DNA of 64,000 nt, from positions 248,001 through 312,000 of the forward strand of contig CAWGPR010000002.1 of the NCBI GenBank assembly GCA_963824475.1, written 5' to 3'. The position numbers and the translations under genes are program-made. The DNA comes from Roseiarcus sp963824475. Its GTDB lineage: Bacteria > Pseudomonadota > Alphaproteobacteria > Rhizobiales > Beijerinckiaceae. The notes under the pieces were generated by a model, which saw only the letters and a list, made by a program, of their open reading frames with translations, made no database searches and was not told where the DNA came from. This document shows, piece by piece, positions 44,429 to 53,437 of this stretch; the stretch's first letter is position 1; every line of letters begins with the position of its first letter.

Positions 44429-45465
44429 CGGGACGCTCTCGCGCGCGGCGGCAGGAGGACCGCCCCGAGGCCGCCAATCGTTGGCGCAAGGCCCTTCGGC
44501 ACGAGGAGGACGAAGGCGACCAGGATGGCGCCGAGGATGAGCGGAACGTTGCCCAGCAGGGCCTGCCAGCCTGCGATCCCGCTTGGCGCATTGGCCCCCA
44601 GAGCGGCCGTCAGCCATTGAATGCCGACGCATCCGAGGATCGGCCCGATCAAGGTGCCGCGCCCGCCGACGATCACCCAGACGATAATCTGGGCGGACTG
44701 GGCGAGGCCGAAGATGGTCGGGCTCACGAAGGAGCCCCAGTTGGCGAACAGACAGCCCGCATAGCCCGCGATCGCCGCCCCGAACGTGAAGGTCGCAAAT
44801 TTATAAGCGCGCGGGTCGTAGCCGAGGAGCTGCGCGCGCTGTTCGTTCTCGCGGATGCCGACGATCGTGCGGCCGAACCGGCTGACCAGCAAGGCCCTAA
44901 GCCCGAAATAGGTCAGGATGAGCGAGGCGGTCGAGAGATAGAACATGCCCTCGAGATCGACCTGCCAGTCCTTGAAGAACGGCACGTTCAGCGAGGGAAT
45001 GCCCGGAATGCCGTTGAAGCCGCCGAGCCTCGCCGAGCCGATATGGAACTCGGGCCCGGCGGTCGAATTGATCGAATTGAAGAGGATCAGAGTCACCGTC
45101 AGCGTGATCACGCCGAGGTAGACATCGCTGATGCGGCCGTAGAACATGAAATAGCCGAGCAGGGCCGCGAACGCCGCCGGGACGAGGATGGCCAGAAGCA
45201 GCGGCGCCGTGCTCTCGCCGATGTTGATCATCGCAATCGCGTAGGTGTAGGCGCCAAGCCCGAAAAACGCCGACTGTCCGAAACACAGGATGCCCCCGAA
45301 CCCCCAGATGAGAGCGAGCGACAGCGCAAGCACCGCCATGATCATGTAGACGGTGATGTTGAGCACCACGTCGAGATCGAACAGCCGCGGCGTGAGGACG
45401 AGGACCGCGATCCCGACGACGGCGACCAGCGCGAGCCCAAGAACATTGAGAGCGCGCGCGTTCAA
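44425..45465 (-). CDS. Urea/short-chain-amide ABC transporter permease (UrtC-LivM type)
   Basis: 346 residues from a TTG that overlaps the stop of the upstream permease (TTGA). No ATG or GTG lies close enough to include the first membrane helix, and the longer open frame upstream is shadow of that gene. About nine hydrophobic segments are visible. The NITVYMIMAVLALSLALIWGFGG opening and SAQIIVWVIVGGRGTLIGPI loop, shown here only in part, are typical of the LivM/UrtC family. It forms the channel with the other permease. Confidence 0.85.
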   Translation of the reverse strand: MNARALNVLGLALVAVVGIAVLVLTPRLFDLDVVLNITVYMIMAVLALSLALIWGFGGILCFGQSAFFGLGAYTYAIAMINIGESTAPLLLAILVPAAFAALLGYFMFYGRISDVYLGVITLTVTLILFNSINSTAGPEFHIGSARLGGFNGIPGIPSLNVPFFKDWQVDLEGMFYLSTASLILTYFGLRALLVSRFGRTIVGIRENEQRAQLLGYDPRAYKFATFTFGAAIAGYAGCLFANWGSFVSPTIFGLAQSAQIIVWVIVGGRGTLIGPILGCVGIQWLTAALGANAPSGIAGWQALLGNVPLILGAILVAFVLLVPKGLAPTIGGLGAVLLPPRARASR

Positions 45466-46328
45466 AGGCTTCCCCGAAAGAACCGGCCGGTGATCCCCTG
45501 AGGCAGCACGCGGATCAGCACGATCGCGGCCGCGAGCACGGCGACTTCGCCGAACACCGGCGTCGTCACATAGGTCGCAATCTGGTTGACCGCCCCGAAC
45601 AGCGTCGACGCCGTCGTCGTGCCGGTCACGATCGACGCGCCGCCGCCGATCACGGTGATGAAGGATTTGGCGATATAGGCTGCGCCAATCGTCGGGAATA
45701 CGCCCGAGACGGGCGCAAGAACGCCGCCAGCAAGGCCGGTGAGGGCTGCGCCGGCGCCGAAGGTGATCGAATAGACCCGGTTGGGGTTGACGCCGAGCCC
45801 AGCCGCCATGTTCGCGTTCTGCATCGTTCCGCGCGCAATCAGGCCGAGCCGGGTGAACTTGAGGATCGCAAGCACGCCGCCAAGGACAAGGACCGCAACG
45901 CCGATCACGAACAACGTATACGCGCTCGTCCGGTATTGCCCGATCTCGAAGCTGCCCAGCGGCGCCGAGAGGCCGACAGTGGTGTTGCCGAATATCGCTG
46001 TTGTTAAGCCGACGAGAAACAGGCTCAGGCCCCAGGTCGCGAGCATTGTGTCGATCATGCGGCCATACAGCCATCGGATGATGGCGCGCTCGACGATGAC
46101 GCCGATCGCGCCGACTACGATAGGCGCGACGATCAGCATCGCGATCCAGATGCTGAGGCCGAGGCGATTGGCTTGGATGGCGGCGTAGCCGCCCAGCATC
46201 AGAAATTCGCCGTGGGCCAGGTTGATGACTTTCATCATCCCGAAGATGATCGCCAGCCCCACGCTCATCAGCGCGAGGCTGGCGATCGCATAGAGGACCT
46301 GGATCGCCAGGAGCGCTACGAGATCCAC
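45462..46328 (-). CDS. Urea/short-chain-amide ABC transporter permease (UrtB-LivH type)
   Basis: 288 residues, about eight membrane helices. The N-terminal VGLAIIFGMMKVINLAHGEF is the LivH/UrtB hallmark and the C-terminal part has VIGGGASIVTGTT near the loop contacting the ATPases. It starts 36 bases downstream of the binding-protein gene and overlaps the next permease by four bases, so the whole set is one transcript. Confidence 0.88.
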   Translation of the reverse strand: MDLVALLAIQVLYAIASLALMSVGLAIIFGMMKVINLAHGEFLMLGGYAAIQANRLGLSIWIAMLIVAPIVVGAIGVIVERAIIRWLYGRMIDTMLATWGLSLFLVGLTTAIFGNTTVGLSAPLGSFEIGQYRTSAYTLFVIGVAVLVLGGVLAILKFTRLGLIARGTMQNANMAAGLGVNPNRVYSITFGAGAALTGLAGGVLAPVSGVFPTIGAAYIAKSFITVIGGGASIVTGTTTASTLFGAVNQIATYVTTPVFGEVAVLAAAIVLIRVLPQGITGRFFRGSL

Positions 46329-46363
46329 GACAGGTCCTGCATGCTCTGTTTCGTGAAGCGCGC

Positions 46364-47587
46364 TCAGAACTTGATTACATATTGCTGGTTATCGTTCGGG
46401 TTCTTCTTGAGGTCGCAGACGGCGGCGGTGTCCGTCGGCTTCTGCTGCGCGAAATCCTCGAGCAGAAGGAACTTCTTGTCCCTCACCTCGGCGATGTGGA
46501 CGTCCAGAATGCAGTGATGGGTCGCAGGGTCGATCGTCACTTTGCCTGAAGGCGCGTCGATGCTGATGCCGGTTTCGAGCGCTTCGATCACTTTCATCCG
46601 GTCGACGCTTTGGGCCTTCTTGACCCCCTCGGCCCAAAGGTTAAAGCCTTGGTAGGTTCCCATCGCGAGTTCGGTCACGTTGGGGTAATCCGCGCCGAAG
46701 CGCTTGTGGAACTTCTCGAGAAAAGCGGTGTTGACCGGGTTCTTGACGCTCTCGAAATAGTTGTAGCAGACCAGCATGCCATTCGCCTCTGCGGGCGACA
46801 GCACGATCTGCTCGTTGCCGACCCCGAACGTGGTCGAGGCCATCGGGATGCTCTTGTTCATGCCTGCCGCGGCCCACTGGCGATAGAACGAAATGTGAGC
46901 GCCGCCAACCAGGGCGGACCAGACAAAATCGGGCTTCGCCGCCTCGATCTTTGAGATCGTCGAGGAGAAGTTGGTTACGTCAAGCGGGAAGAAATCGATC
47001 GAAAGAACTTCGCCGCCATTCTCGGTCACGTATTTCTTCACCCACTGCGAAGTGATTTGGCCGTAATTATAGTCGGCCGCAAGGACATAGACTTTCTTGC
47101 CCCATTTCTTCATTGCATAGGGCACGAGCTTCTCGACTGTCTGCGCCGGCGTCACCCCCGTGTCGAACTGGTTGCGGTCGCAGACACCGCCTTCATACTG
47201 CGTGTTGTAGAAATAGAGCGTCTTGAACTTGTCGAGCACCGGACGGATGACCTCCCGCGAGGCGGAGGTAATGCCGCCGTGCACGACCGCGACCTTGTCC
47301 TTAAGGGCGGCCTGCTGGGCGAACTGGGTGTAAAGCTGCATGCTCGACTGGGTGTCGTAATTAATCAGCTGGATCTGACGGCCCAGCAATCCGCCTGCCG
47401 CGTTGGCCTGCTCGACTGCGAAGGTCAGGGCGTCGACCATCGGCTTGCCATAGATGTCGAGTCCGCCAGAAAGGTCGTGCAGGCTGCCAACCTTGATCGG
47501 GTCGGCGGCGAAGGCGGGCGCACTGAAGGCGCTTGCGCCGGCCAGCGCCACGGCGGTCCCGAGGAATTGTCTGCGATCGATATTCAT
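46364..47587 (-). CDS. Periplasmic substrate-binding protein for urea or short-chain amides (UrtA/FmdD type)
   Basis: 407 residues. The N-terminus has a twin-arginine-like signal (DRRQFLG, then an Ala-rich stretch to AFAAD). The mature protein opens KVGSLHDLSGGLDIYGKPM and continues as a two-lobed binding protein. The C-terminal GKVTIDPATHHCILDVHIAEV is close to FmdD/AmiC/UrtA proteins, which bind urea, formamide or acetamide. Flanking amidases on the same strand support amides. First gene of the transporter operon. Confidence 0.85.
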   Translation of the reverse strand: MNIDRRQFLGTAVALAGASAFSAPAFAADPIKVGSLHDLSGGLDIYGKPMVDALTFAVEQANAAGGLLGRQIQLINYDTQSSMQLYTQFAQQAALKDKVAVVHGGITSASREVIRPVLDKFKTLYFYNTQYEGGVCDRNQFDTGVTPAQTVEKLVPYAMKKWGKKVYVLAADYNYGQITSQWVKKYVTENGGEVLSIDFFPLDVTNFSSTISKIEAAKPDFVWSALVGGAHISFYRQWAAAGMNKSIPMASTTFGVGNEQIVLSPAEANGMLVCYNYFESVKNPVNTAFLEKFHKRFGADYPNVTELAMGTYQGFNLWAEGVKKAQSVDRMKVIEALETGISIDAPSGKVTIDPATHHCILDVHIAEVRDKKFLLLEDFAQQKPTDTAAVCDLKKNPNDNQQYVIKF

Positions 47588-47924
47588 GCCCGTACTCCGT
47601 TGCTTTTACTCGCGATAATGGACAGTCGCGATGCCGCCAGCCTGAGGTTCATGCGCGCGGCCCGAACCATTGCACTACGCCCGTTTCACTCGGCGACGCG
47701 CTCTCCGCGACTTGCGTCGCCTGCATCGCGCGTCCAGCGCTCGAAGGCCGGCGCGGCAGGTTTCCCACGGGAGACAAGCAGGATGCGGGCCAAACCTAAT
47801 CCGCTTCCGCCGCCCTGTCACACTCTAACGCGGCTTCGCGAAGCCCGCTTGCTTACCGCGGCCACGTGGCTTGCCTCTCCTTGCGCTCATGAGGCTTCAA
47901 AGTTGAACTCCGTAAGGACCCCGG
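47588..47924. other. Intergenic region upstream of the transporter operon
   Basis: 337 bases between the second amidase and the binding-protein gene, both read leftward. It presumably contains the transporter promoter. CGGAGTACGG just before the ATG at 47587 is a plausible ribosome-binding site. No convincing sigma-54 (GG-N10-GC) site or hairpin terminator was recognised. Confidence 0.4.
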
Positions 47925-49325
47925 TCAGGCGGAGGGCGGCCGGCGCCGGTGCCAGTCAGTGGCGACCTGAAAGGCGTGACCAGCGCGGACGAGCACGTCT
48001 TCGGAGAGATGCGGACCGACGAGCTGCATACTGAGCGGCATCCCCGTCGCGTCGAAGCCGTTCGGCAATGTAAGCGTCGGACTCCCGCTGAAGTTGAAAG
48101 GCGCGGTGAAGCGCAGGATGCCAAGCAGCACGTTGGGGTCGTCGCCATAGGCCTTCATAAGATCGAGGCTCGGAATCGGCACCGGCATGGTCGGAATGAG
48201 TAGGACGTCCACCGGTTCGAACAGCTCCGACAGCTCTCGGGAAAATCTCAGTCGCTCGAGGTTGATCCGGGCGATCTCACTTCCCTTTGTCGCGAGCCCC
48301 TGGTCGATGAGCGCCGCAAGGTCGGGCCCATATTCCAATCTTCTCGTCGGATAGGTGTCTGCGTGCGCGGCCGCCGTCTCGACGGAGCACATGGCGATCC
48401 ACTGACTGACCAGTTTCTGGTAAGCCGGGAACCGCACCTCGCGGACGGTCGCCCCAAGTCCGACGAACACCCGCTCCGCCTCGACCAGCGCCGCGACAAC
48501 TTCCCTGTCGACGCCGTCGGTCGAATAGCCTCGGTCGACGCCAATCCGCAGGCCGCGAACGCCGTCGCCGATGGTCTCGAGATAGTCCGGGACGGCCGCC
48601 TTATAGGTTGTCGGGTCGTTTCTGTCCGCGCCGGCGATCACGCCGAGCATGGCTCCGGCGTCGGCCACAGACCGAGTCATTGGCCCGACATGGTCCAGCG
48701 TCTCCGCGAGCGGGAAGACACCGTAGCGGCTCACCCTGCCCCAGGTCGGCTTTATCCCGCTGAGACCGCAAGTCGCGGACGGAAACCGGATTGACCCTCC
48801 CGTGTCGCTGCCAAGACTGCCGTAGCAAAGTCCCAGCGCCGTCGCGACGCCCGATCCGGTCGAGGAGGAGCCAACCCAGTAATCCCTGTTCCAGGGGTTA
48901 AGCGGCGCCGGCACTTGAGGATGATGAGAAGTGTACGCGCCCTCCGTCATCTGGAGCTTTCCCAGGAGGACCGCGCCAGCGTCTTCAAGGCGCTCCACAA
49001 CGGTGGCGTTGAAGGACGGAATGAAAGCCTTGAAAATCGTGGTCCCTGCGCGAGTGGGAGAGAAGGTCGTGTAGCAGAGATCCTTGACCGCGATGGGTAC
49101 GCCATGGAGAGGCCCGCGCCATAGGCCGCGGGTTATTTCCGCGTCGGCTGCTTTCGCTCGCTCAAGCGCCCGCTCTGGGAGCACAGTCGCGTAGGAGTGA
49201 TATTGTTCGTCGAGCTGCGCGATGCGCTGCAAAATCGTGTCGGCGACCTCTGCCGACGATAACCTCCTTCTGCGAATGAGATCGGAGACGGTCGTCAACG
49301 ATTCAAACGGCAAATCGGAAGACAT
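47925..49325 (-). CDS. Amidase (amidase-signature family), second copy
   Basis: 466 residues from the ATG before SSDLPFESL; the 31 codons upstream of it do not match the family. The catalytic Lys is in IAVKDLCYTTF, the signature reads VGSSSTGSGVATALGLCYGS and GSDTGGSIRFPS holds the Ser pair. It is only distantly similar to the amidase at 41407-42921, so the two probably differ in substrate. It precedes the transporter operon on the same strand. Confidence 0.87.
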   Translation of the reverse strand: MSSDLPFESLTTVSDLIRRRRLSSAEVADTILQRIAQLDEQYHSYATVLPERALERAKAADAEITRGLWRGPLHGVPIAVKDLCYTTFSPTRAGTTIFKAFIPSFNATVVERLEDAGAVLLGKLQMTEGAYTSHHPQVPAPLNPWNRDYWVGSSSTGSGVATALGLCYGSLGSDTGGSIRFPSATCGLSGIKPTWGRVSRYGVFPLAETLDHVGPMTRSVADAGAMLGVIAGADRNDPTTYKAAVPDYLETIGDGVRGLRIGVDRGYSTDGVDREVVAALVEAERVFVGLGATVREVRFPAYQKLVSQWIAMCSVETAAAHADTYPTRRLEYGPDLAALIDQGLATKGSEIARINLERLRFSRELSELFEPVDVLLIPTMPVPIPSLDLMKAYGDDPNVLLGILRFTAPFNFSGSPTLTLPNGFDATGMPLSMQLVGPHLSEDVLVRAGHAFQVATDWHRRRPPSA

Positions 49326-49518
49326 CGAGCGGTCCTCGCTAAATGCACGAAGGATGCCCTCCACGAAAGGGCTGGTGGGCCGGAGCTTAACCGACAGGAC
49401 CGAAGCATATCGAGACACGCGATCGGCGCTTGCCTCACGACGCCATGTCTGCTTGCCTCTGGGCGCGCCTCAGGAAGGCGTCACCTGAACCGCTTCGAGG
49501 GAAAACCGGGGGCGGTAT

Positions 49519-49704
49519 ATGCCGCGCGACGGCGACCGGGTCGCCGATTTGCACCTGTGGCGGCTCGGTCCCGGACATCTCGGCGCGGCGGTGTGGGTCG
49601 TCACTCCGACTCTGACCGAGCGCTGCGAAGCGGACTACCGCGCCAAGCTCGCGCGCTTCCGGTCGCTCTCGCATCTGACGATCGAGGTCAGGCGCGCGGC
49701 GTGA
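49519..49704 (+). pseudogene. DmeF-type cation diffusion facilitator, C-terminal remnant
   Basis: About 60 residues: GDRVADLHLWRLGPGHLGAA followed by YRAKLARFRSLSHLTIEV. This is the cytoplasmic C-terminal domain of DmeF-like divalent-cation (Co/Ni/Zn) exporters. The six membrane helices that should precede it are missing; the upstream DNA is the start of the amidase gene on the other strand. It is a leftover of a deletion or rearrangement. Confidence 0.68.
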
Positions 49705-49724
49705 CGGCGGTGAGCCAAGAAGAA

Positions 49725-49750
49725 AAAGGCCGCCGGCGAGGGCGGCCTTT
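49725..49750 (-). terminator. Rho-independent terminator of the PEP-CTERM gene
   Basis: A 10-bp perfect stem (AAAGGCCGCC/GGCGGCCTTT) with a 6-base loop. On the minus strand it is followed by a T-rich run (TTTTTCTTCTT within the arm and beyond). It lies 24 bases after the stop of the gene at 49774. Confidence 0.8.
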
Positions 49751-49773
49751 CAGACTTGAGGCTGGCGTCCGCG

Positions 49774-50460
49774 TTAAGCGGCAGCGGCCGCGGTCTTGCG
49801 CGCTGTGCGGTAGCCCGCAAAACCGAGGCCGGTGAAACCCAGAAGCATCATCGCCCATGTCGAGGGCTCGGGCGTCGACGCGGACACGCCGCCTGCGACA
49901 TAGTCCAACGCCATATCGGAGTTGGCGACCCCGACGCCATAGCCGCCGTAGTCTGCACCCGTCGTGGGGCTCACGCCATTGTCGAACAAATCGACGACTA
50001 TGCCGCCGCCGATGCTGAACATGAGCCCGTAAATATCCAGGAACCCGCCAGCCCCGTCAAAGTCGGACGCGGTGGGCGGGGCTCCGCCGGGCCAGAAGAG
50101 ATTGTCGTAGGTCAGGAAGCCATTGTTGACGGCGGGCAGGCCTGAGGCGACCGCGAACCGGCTGAAATCGTGCGGCGCCAGGTCATTGCCCACTTCCGGC
50201 GTGGCGTTGTTTACCGGGATGAGCGGGCCGACCGGGACGTTGACGATAGCGGGACTGATGTTGGTGTCGGAAAAGGTTCCGCTAATGCCCGTGACTTCGA
50301 GGGCGTTGGGGTATTTCGCGTCCGTCGTCGTCCCGATGGTCAGCACCAGCGACCCGCTGACGCCGGGGCCGCTAAACTGGATCGGGATGGTGGCGGCGTT
50401 CGCCCGACTGACCAGCGCCATTCCCGCGAGCGCGGCCATGACCCAAAGCGTTTTTTTCAT
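49774..50460 (-). CDS. PEPxxWA-CTERM exported protein
   Basis: 228 residues. The ATG before KKTLWVMAALAGMALVS gives a clean signal peptide ending in ANAAT. The C-terminus carries the sorting signal: TPEPSTWAMMLLGFTGLGF followed by AGYRTARK, that is the PEP motif, a membrane helix and an Arg-rich end. Such proteins are processed by an exosortase and sent to the outer surface or matrix. The mature region has no recognised domain. A hairpin upstream (50570-50593) and a terminator downstream frame it as a single-gene unit. Confidence 0.85.
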   Translation of the reverse strand: MKKTLWVMAALAGMALVSRANAATIPIQFSGPGVSGSLVLTIGTTTDAKYPNALEVTGISGTFSDTNISPAIVNVPVGPLIPVNNATPEVGNDLAPHDFSRFAVASGLPAVNNGFLTYDNLFWPGGAPPTASDFDGAGGFLDIYGLMFSIGGGIVVDLFDNGVSPTTGADYGGYGVGVANSDMALDYVAGGVSASTPEPSTWAMMLLGFTGLGFAGYRTARKTAAAAA

Positions 50461-50569
50461 CTGAAGGTTCCCCTTTTGCGCGCAGAACAGAGCCGTGCAT
50501 GAGGGACATCCTCCTGCGTCCTCCCGCATTATCATCTGAGCAGGTAAAACTCCTGCCGGCCCTTTCGAA

Positions 50570-50593
50570 CGCTCTCAATCCCCATTGAGAGCG
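50570..50593. promoter_or_regulatory. Perfect 10-bp inverted repeat upstream of the PEP-CTERM gene
   Basis: CGCTCTCAAT - CCCC - ATTGAGAGCG. It lies about 110 bp upstream of the start of the PEP-CTERM gene and could be an operator or a 5' UTR hairpin. A TTGACA hexamer on the minus strand (50622-50627) lies just upstream, but no convincing -10 box was found. Confidence 0.4.
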
Positions 50594-50687
50594 CGGGAAC
50601 CGTGATCGAAAGGCGCGCCCCTGTCAACTTTAGCTTGTTTGATGGCGCCTGCGTCATGCCGAAACGGAATCCCGAACGGGATGTTTG

Positions 50688-51596
50688 CTACGCCGCTGGA
50701 ACAGCCTTGGCCGCCCCCGGCTCGTTCTGCGGGACCTCCGGCTTTGTCACCGGGTGGCCGAGATAGGCCGCGATGCGAGTCGCAAACGCGTTCGGCGTTT
50801 CAGCGAAGAGCCGCTCGAATTCGACATTGGCGCGCCGCCTGAGCTTTTTCTGCTTCGACGCCATGCGGGCGCCCAGGTCTTCCAGCGCCTGCGGCGGCAA
50901 CTCGCCGTGTTCCGCCGCGAACATCCCGAGCACATGAAGATCGTGGTGATCGCCAAGCGCCTCGCGAAGCTCGTCCAGTCCTTCGGCCTGCGCGTCCAGC
51001 GCTTCCGGCCAGGCGCAGGAGAGGAGCGCGAGCTGGTAGCGCAGATCGACCGCGCGGGCGCGAACCGCATGCAGCGCGACTGGGTCGTCGATCGCGAAGG
51101 CGAGGCGCCCGCGCCGTCGCGCCTGCCGATAGGTGCGCGCGACCGCGGCGATAATCTCTTCGGTTCCGACAGCGCTCAAGTCCCATCCCTCGACGCGCCT
51201 CACGATCGCGTTGAGCCGCGCGCGCGGCGCGTTGGCGGAGAGGCCGCGGCGAGCGCGCTGAGCCGCCTCTCGCTCGCGCGCGATCGCCGCCATCAGCGGT
51301 TCCAAGACCTCGGGCGGGGGCTCGAGACGCTGAACGCGAATCGCCATCACGTCGAGGTCGCGCGCCCGGCCGATCTGCCGGCGCGTCGCGGCCAGCGCCG
51401 CGATCGTCACCCGAGCGGGTTCGCCGACGCAGTGGAGAAAGAGCCGCGCAATCGCGCGCGCCTCTTTCAGCGTCTTGCGTACGTCATGAACCCGCTTCGG
51501 CGCCTCTTCGCCGGGACCAGGAAACTGCGCCGCCGCGGCGGCCACTGATCGGACGAGCGCCGCGCGACAATATTGCGCCCAAGCGTCGGAATGCAT
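50688..51596 (-). CDS. CHAD-domain protein
   Basis: 302 residues. The conserved His-rich pattern of CHAD is visible: KRVHDVRKTLKEARAIARL near residue 34, LGDHHDLHVLGMFAAEH near residue 215, with basic residues spaced along helices. CHAD domains bind inorganic polyphosphate. No CYTH domain precedes it. Its start overlaps the 3' end of the acyl-CoA synthetase gene by about 110 bases. Confidence 0.85.
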   Translation of the reverse strand: MHSDAWAQYCRAALVRSVAAAAAQFPGPGEEAPKRVHDVRKTLKEARAIARLFLHCVGEPARVTIAALAATRRQIGRARDLDVMAIRVQRLEPPPEVLEPLMAAIAREREAAQRARRGLSANAPRARLNAIVRRVEGWDLSAVGTEEIIAAVARTYRQARRRGRLAFAIDDPVALHAVRARAVDLRYQLALLSCAWPEALDAQAEGLDELREALGDHHDLHVLGMFAAEHGELPPQALEDLGARMASKQKKLRRRANVEFERLFAETPNAFATRIAAYLGHPVTKPEVPQNEPGAAKAVPAA

Positions 51597-53247
51597 GAGC
51601 TACGCTTGCTCCGCGTTCGATCAGTTTGGCGCGCTCGCGCAGCGCGAATTTTTGCACTTTGCCGGTCGACGTCTTCGGGATGTCGGCGAAGACGACATGG
51701 CGCGGACATTTGTAGCGCGCCAGGCGCGCCCGACACCATTCGATGAGCTCCTCGGCGGTCGCGCTATGGCCGGGCTTCATCTCGACGAAAGCGCAGGGCG
51801 TCTCGCCCCATTTGTCGTCCGCGCGCGCCACCACGGCGGCAAGCTGGACGCCCGGGTGCTCGAACAGCGCGTCCTCGACCTCGATCGACGAAATGTTCTC
51901 GCCGCCGGAAATGATGATGTCCTTCGAGCGGTCGCGCAGTTGCACATAGCCGTCCTTGTGCTTGACGCCGAGGTCGCCTGAATGGAACCAGCCGCCAGCC
52001 AAAGCCTTGTCGGTCGCGGCCTTGTTCTTGAGGTAGCCTTTCATCACCACATTGCCGCGGAACATCACTTCACCCATCGTTTGTCCATCGGCGGGGACGG
52101 GCTGCATCGTCTCGGGGTCCATGACGTCAAGCGCCTCGAGGGCGTGATAGCGAACGCCCTGGCGCGCCTTGAGATGCGCCTGGGCCTCCGCGTCGAGCGC
52201 GTTCCACTCGTCTTTCCAGTCGTTGACCACCGCCGGCCCGTAGACCTCAGTCAGGCCGTAGAGGTGGGTCACTTCGAAGCCTGCTTCCCCCATTGCCTTG
52301 AGCACGGCGGCGGGCGGCGGGGCCGCGGCGGTGAAGAAGCGCACGATATGCGGCAGCGGCCGCTTCTCCTCCTCGCGCGCGTTGAGCAGGATCGACATGA
52401 CGGTCGGCGCGCCGCACATGTGGGTGACCTTGTGCTCGGCGATGAGGTCGAAGATCGGCTTGGCGCGCACCTGCCGCAGGCAGACATGCACGCCCGCTTT
52501 CACGCTGATCGACCAGGGAAAGCACCAGCCGTTGCAATGGAACATCGGCAGCGTCCAGAGATAGACCGGGTGGCGGCCGACGTCGGCGGTGATGATGTTG
52601 CCCGCGGCGAGCAGATTGGCGCCGCGATGGTGGTAGACGACGCCCTTGGGATCGCCGGTTGTGCCCGACGTGTAGTTGAGCGCAATCGCGTCCCATTCGT
52701 CGCTGGGCGCCGTGCGCTCGTAAGCCTCGTCGCCCTCGGCGATCAGCGCCTCGTAGTCGAGACCGCCCAGCCGCTCGCCAGGGCCGTCGTACTCGGGGTC
52801 GTCGTAGTCGATGACGAGCGGCCGGACCTTGGCGTGCTTCAGCGCCGCGCCGATGACCGTCGAGAATTCGCGGTCGACAACGAGCGCCTTGGCCTCTCCG
52901 TGATCGAGCATGAAGGCGATCGAGGCCGGGTCGAGGCGCGTGTTGAGGGCGTTGAGCACCGCGCCGCACATCGGCGCGCCATAGTGACATTCGAGCATCG
53001 CAGGCGTGTTGGCGAGCATGACTGCGACCGTATCGCCGCGTGCGAAGCCTCGGCTAGCGAGCGCGGAGGCGAGCTTCTTCGTTCGCGCATGGAACTCGCG
53101 ATAGCTGCGGCGCAAGGGCCCGTGAGCGATCGCCAGCCGATCCGGAAACACCGCAGCGGCGCGCTCGAGAAACCCGAGCGGCGTGAGCGGCTGAAAATTG
53201 GCAGGATTGCGGTCGAGGCCGCGGTCGTAAGCGTTTTGGGTCATCAA
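51484..53247 (-). CDS. Acyl-CoA synthetase (AMP-forming, medium-chain/DmdB-like)
   Basis: 587 residues. The phosphate loop NYTSGTTGDPKGVVYHHRG, adenylate motif YGLTEVYGP, hinge DRSKDIIISGGENIS and catalytic Lys region STGKVQKFALRERA are all intact. It activates a carboxylic acid with ATP and CoA; the sequence resembles enzymes annotated as 3-methylmercaptopropionyl-CoA or medium-chain acyl-CoA ligases, which cannot be separated here. The ~30 residues after RAKLIE (Arg/Ser/Gly-rich) overlap the CHAD gene and look non-native, so the original stop may have been lost. Confidence 0.87.
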   Translation of the reverse strand: MMTQNAYDRGLDRNPANFQPLTPLGFLERAAAVFPDRLAIAHGPLRRSYREFHARTKKLASALASRGFARGDTVAVMLANTPAMLECHYGAPMCGAVLNALNTRLDPASIAFMLDHGEAKALVVDREFSTVIGAALKHAKVRPLVIDYDDPEYDGPGERLGGLDYEALIAEGDEAYERTAPSDEWDAIALNYTSGTTGDPKGVVYHHRGANLLAAGNIITADVGRHPVYLWTLPMFHCNGWCFPWSISVKAGVHVCLRQVRAKPIFDLIAEHKVTHMCGAPTVMSILLNAREEEKRPLPHIVRFFTAAAPPPAAVLKAMGEAGFEVTHLYGLTEVYGPAVVNDWKDEWNALDAEAQAHLKARQGVRYHALEALDVMDPETMQPVPADGQTMGEVMFRGNVVMKGYLKNKAATDKALAGGWFHSGDLGVKHKDGYVQLRDRSKDIIISGGENISSIEVEDALFEHPGVQLAAVVARADDKWGETPCAFVEMKPGHSATAEELIEWCRARLARYKCPRHVVFADIPKTSTGKVQKFALRERAKLIERGASVAHAFRRLGAILSRGARPISGRRGGAVSWSRRRGAEAGS

Positions 53248-53344
53248 GCCTTCGCGCGAATTGAAGATTGGCGGCGGGGCGCGCGACTCGCTCGCGCGCC
53301 GACCCGGCCTCGGGTCCGAGCCGTCAGGACCGCGGGGCGTCGTA

Positions 53345-53382
53345 ATTCTTATCAGCGTCCGAGATTCTTACCAGCGTCCGAA
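53345..53382. repeat. Two tandem 19-bp units
   Basis: ATTCTTATCAGCGTCCGAG followed directly by a copy with two differences, in the gap between the acyl-CoA synthetase and glycosyltransferase genes. No function is evident. Confidence 0.5.
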
Positions 53383-53437
53383 GCGCAGCGCTGCCCTCAG
53401 CCAATTTCGTACGACGGAAATTTGAGCGCGCCGGCGA

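Noticed and set aside
47588..47660. Sigma-54 promoter for the amide transporter
   Set aside because: No GG-N10-GC element with a good match was found in the leader.
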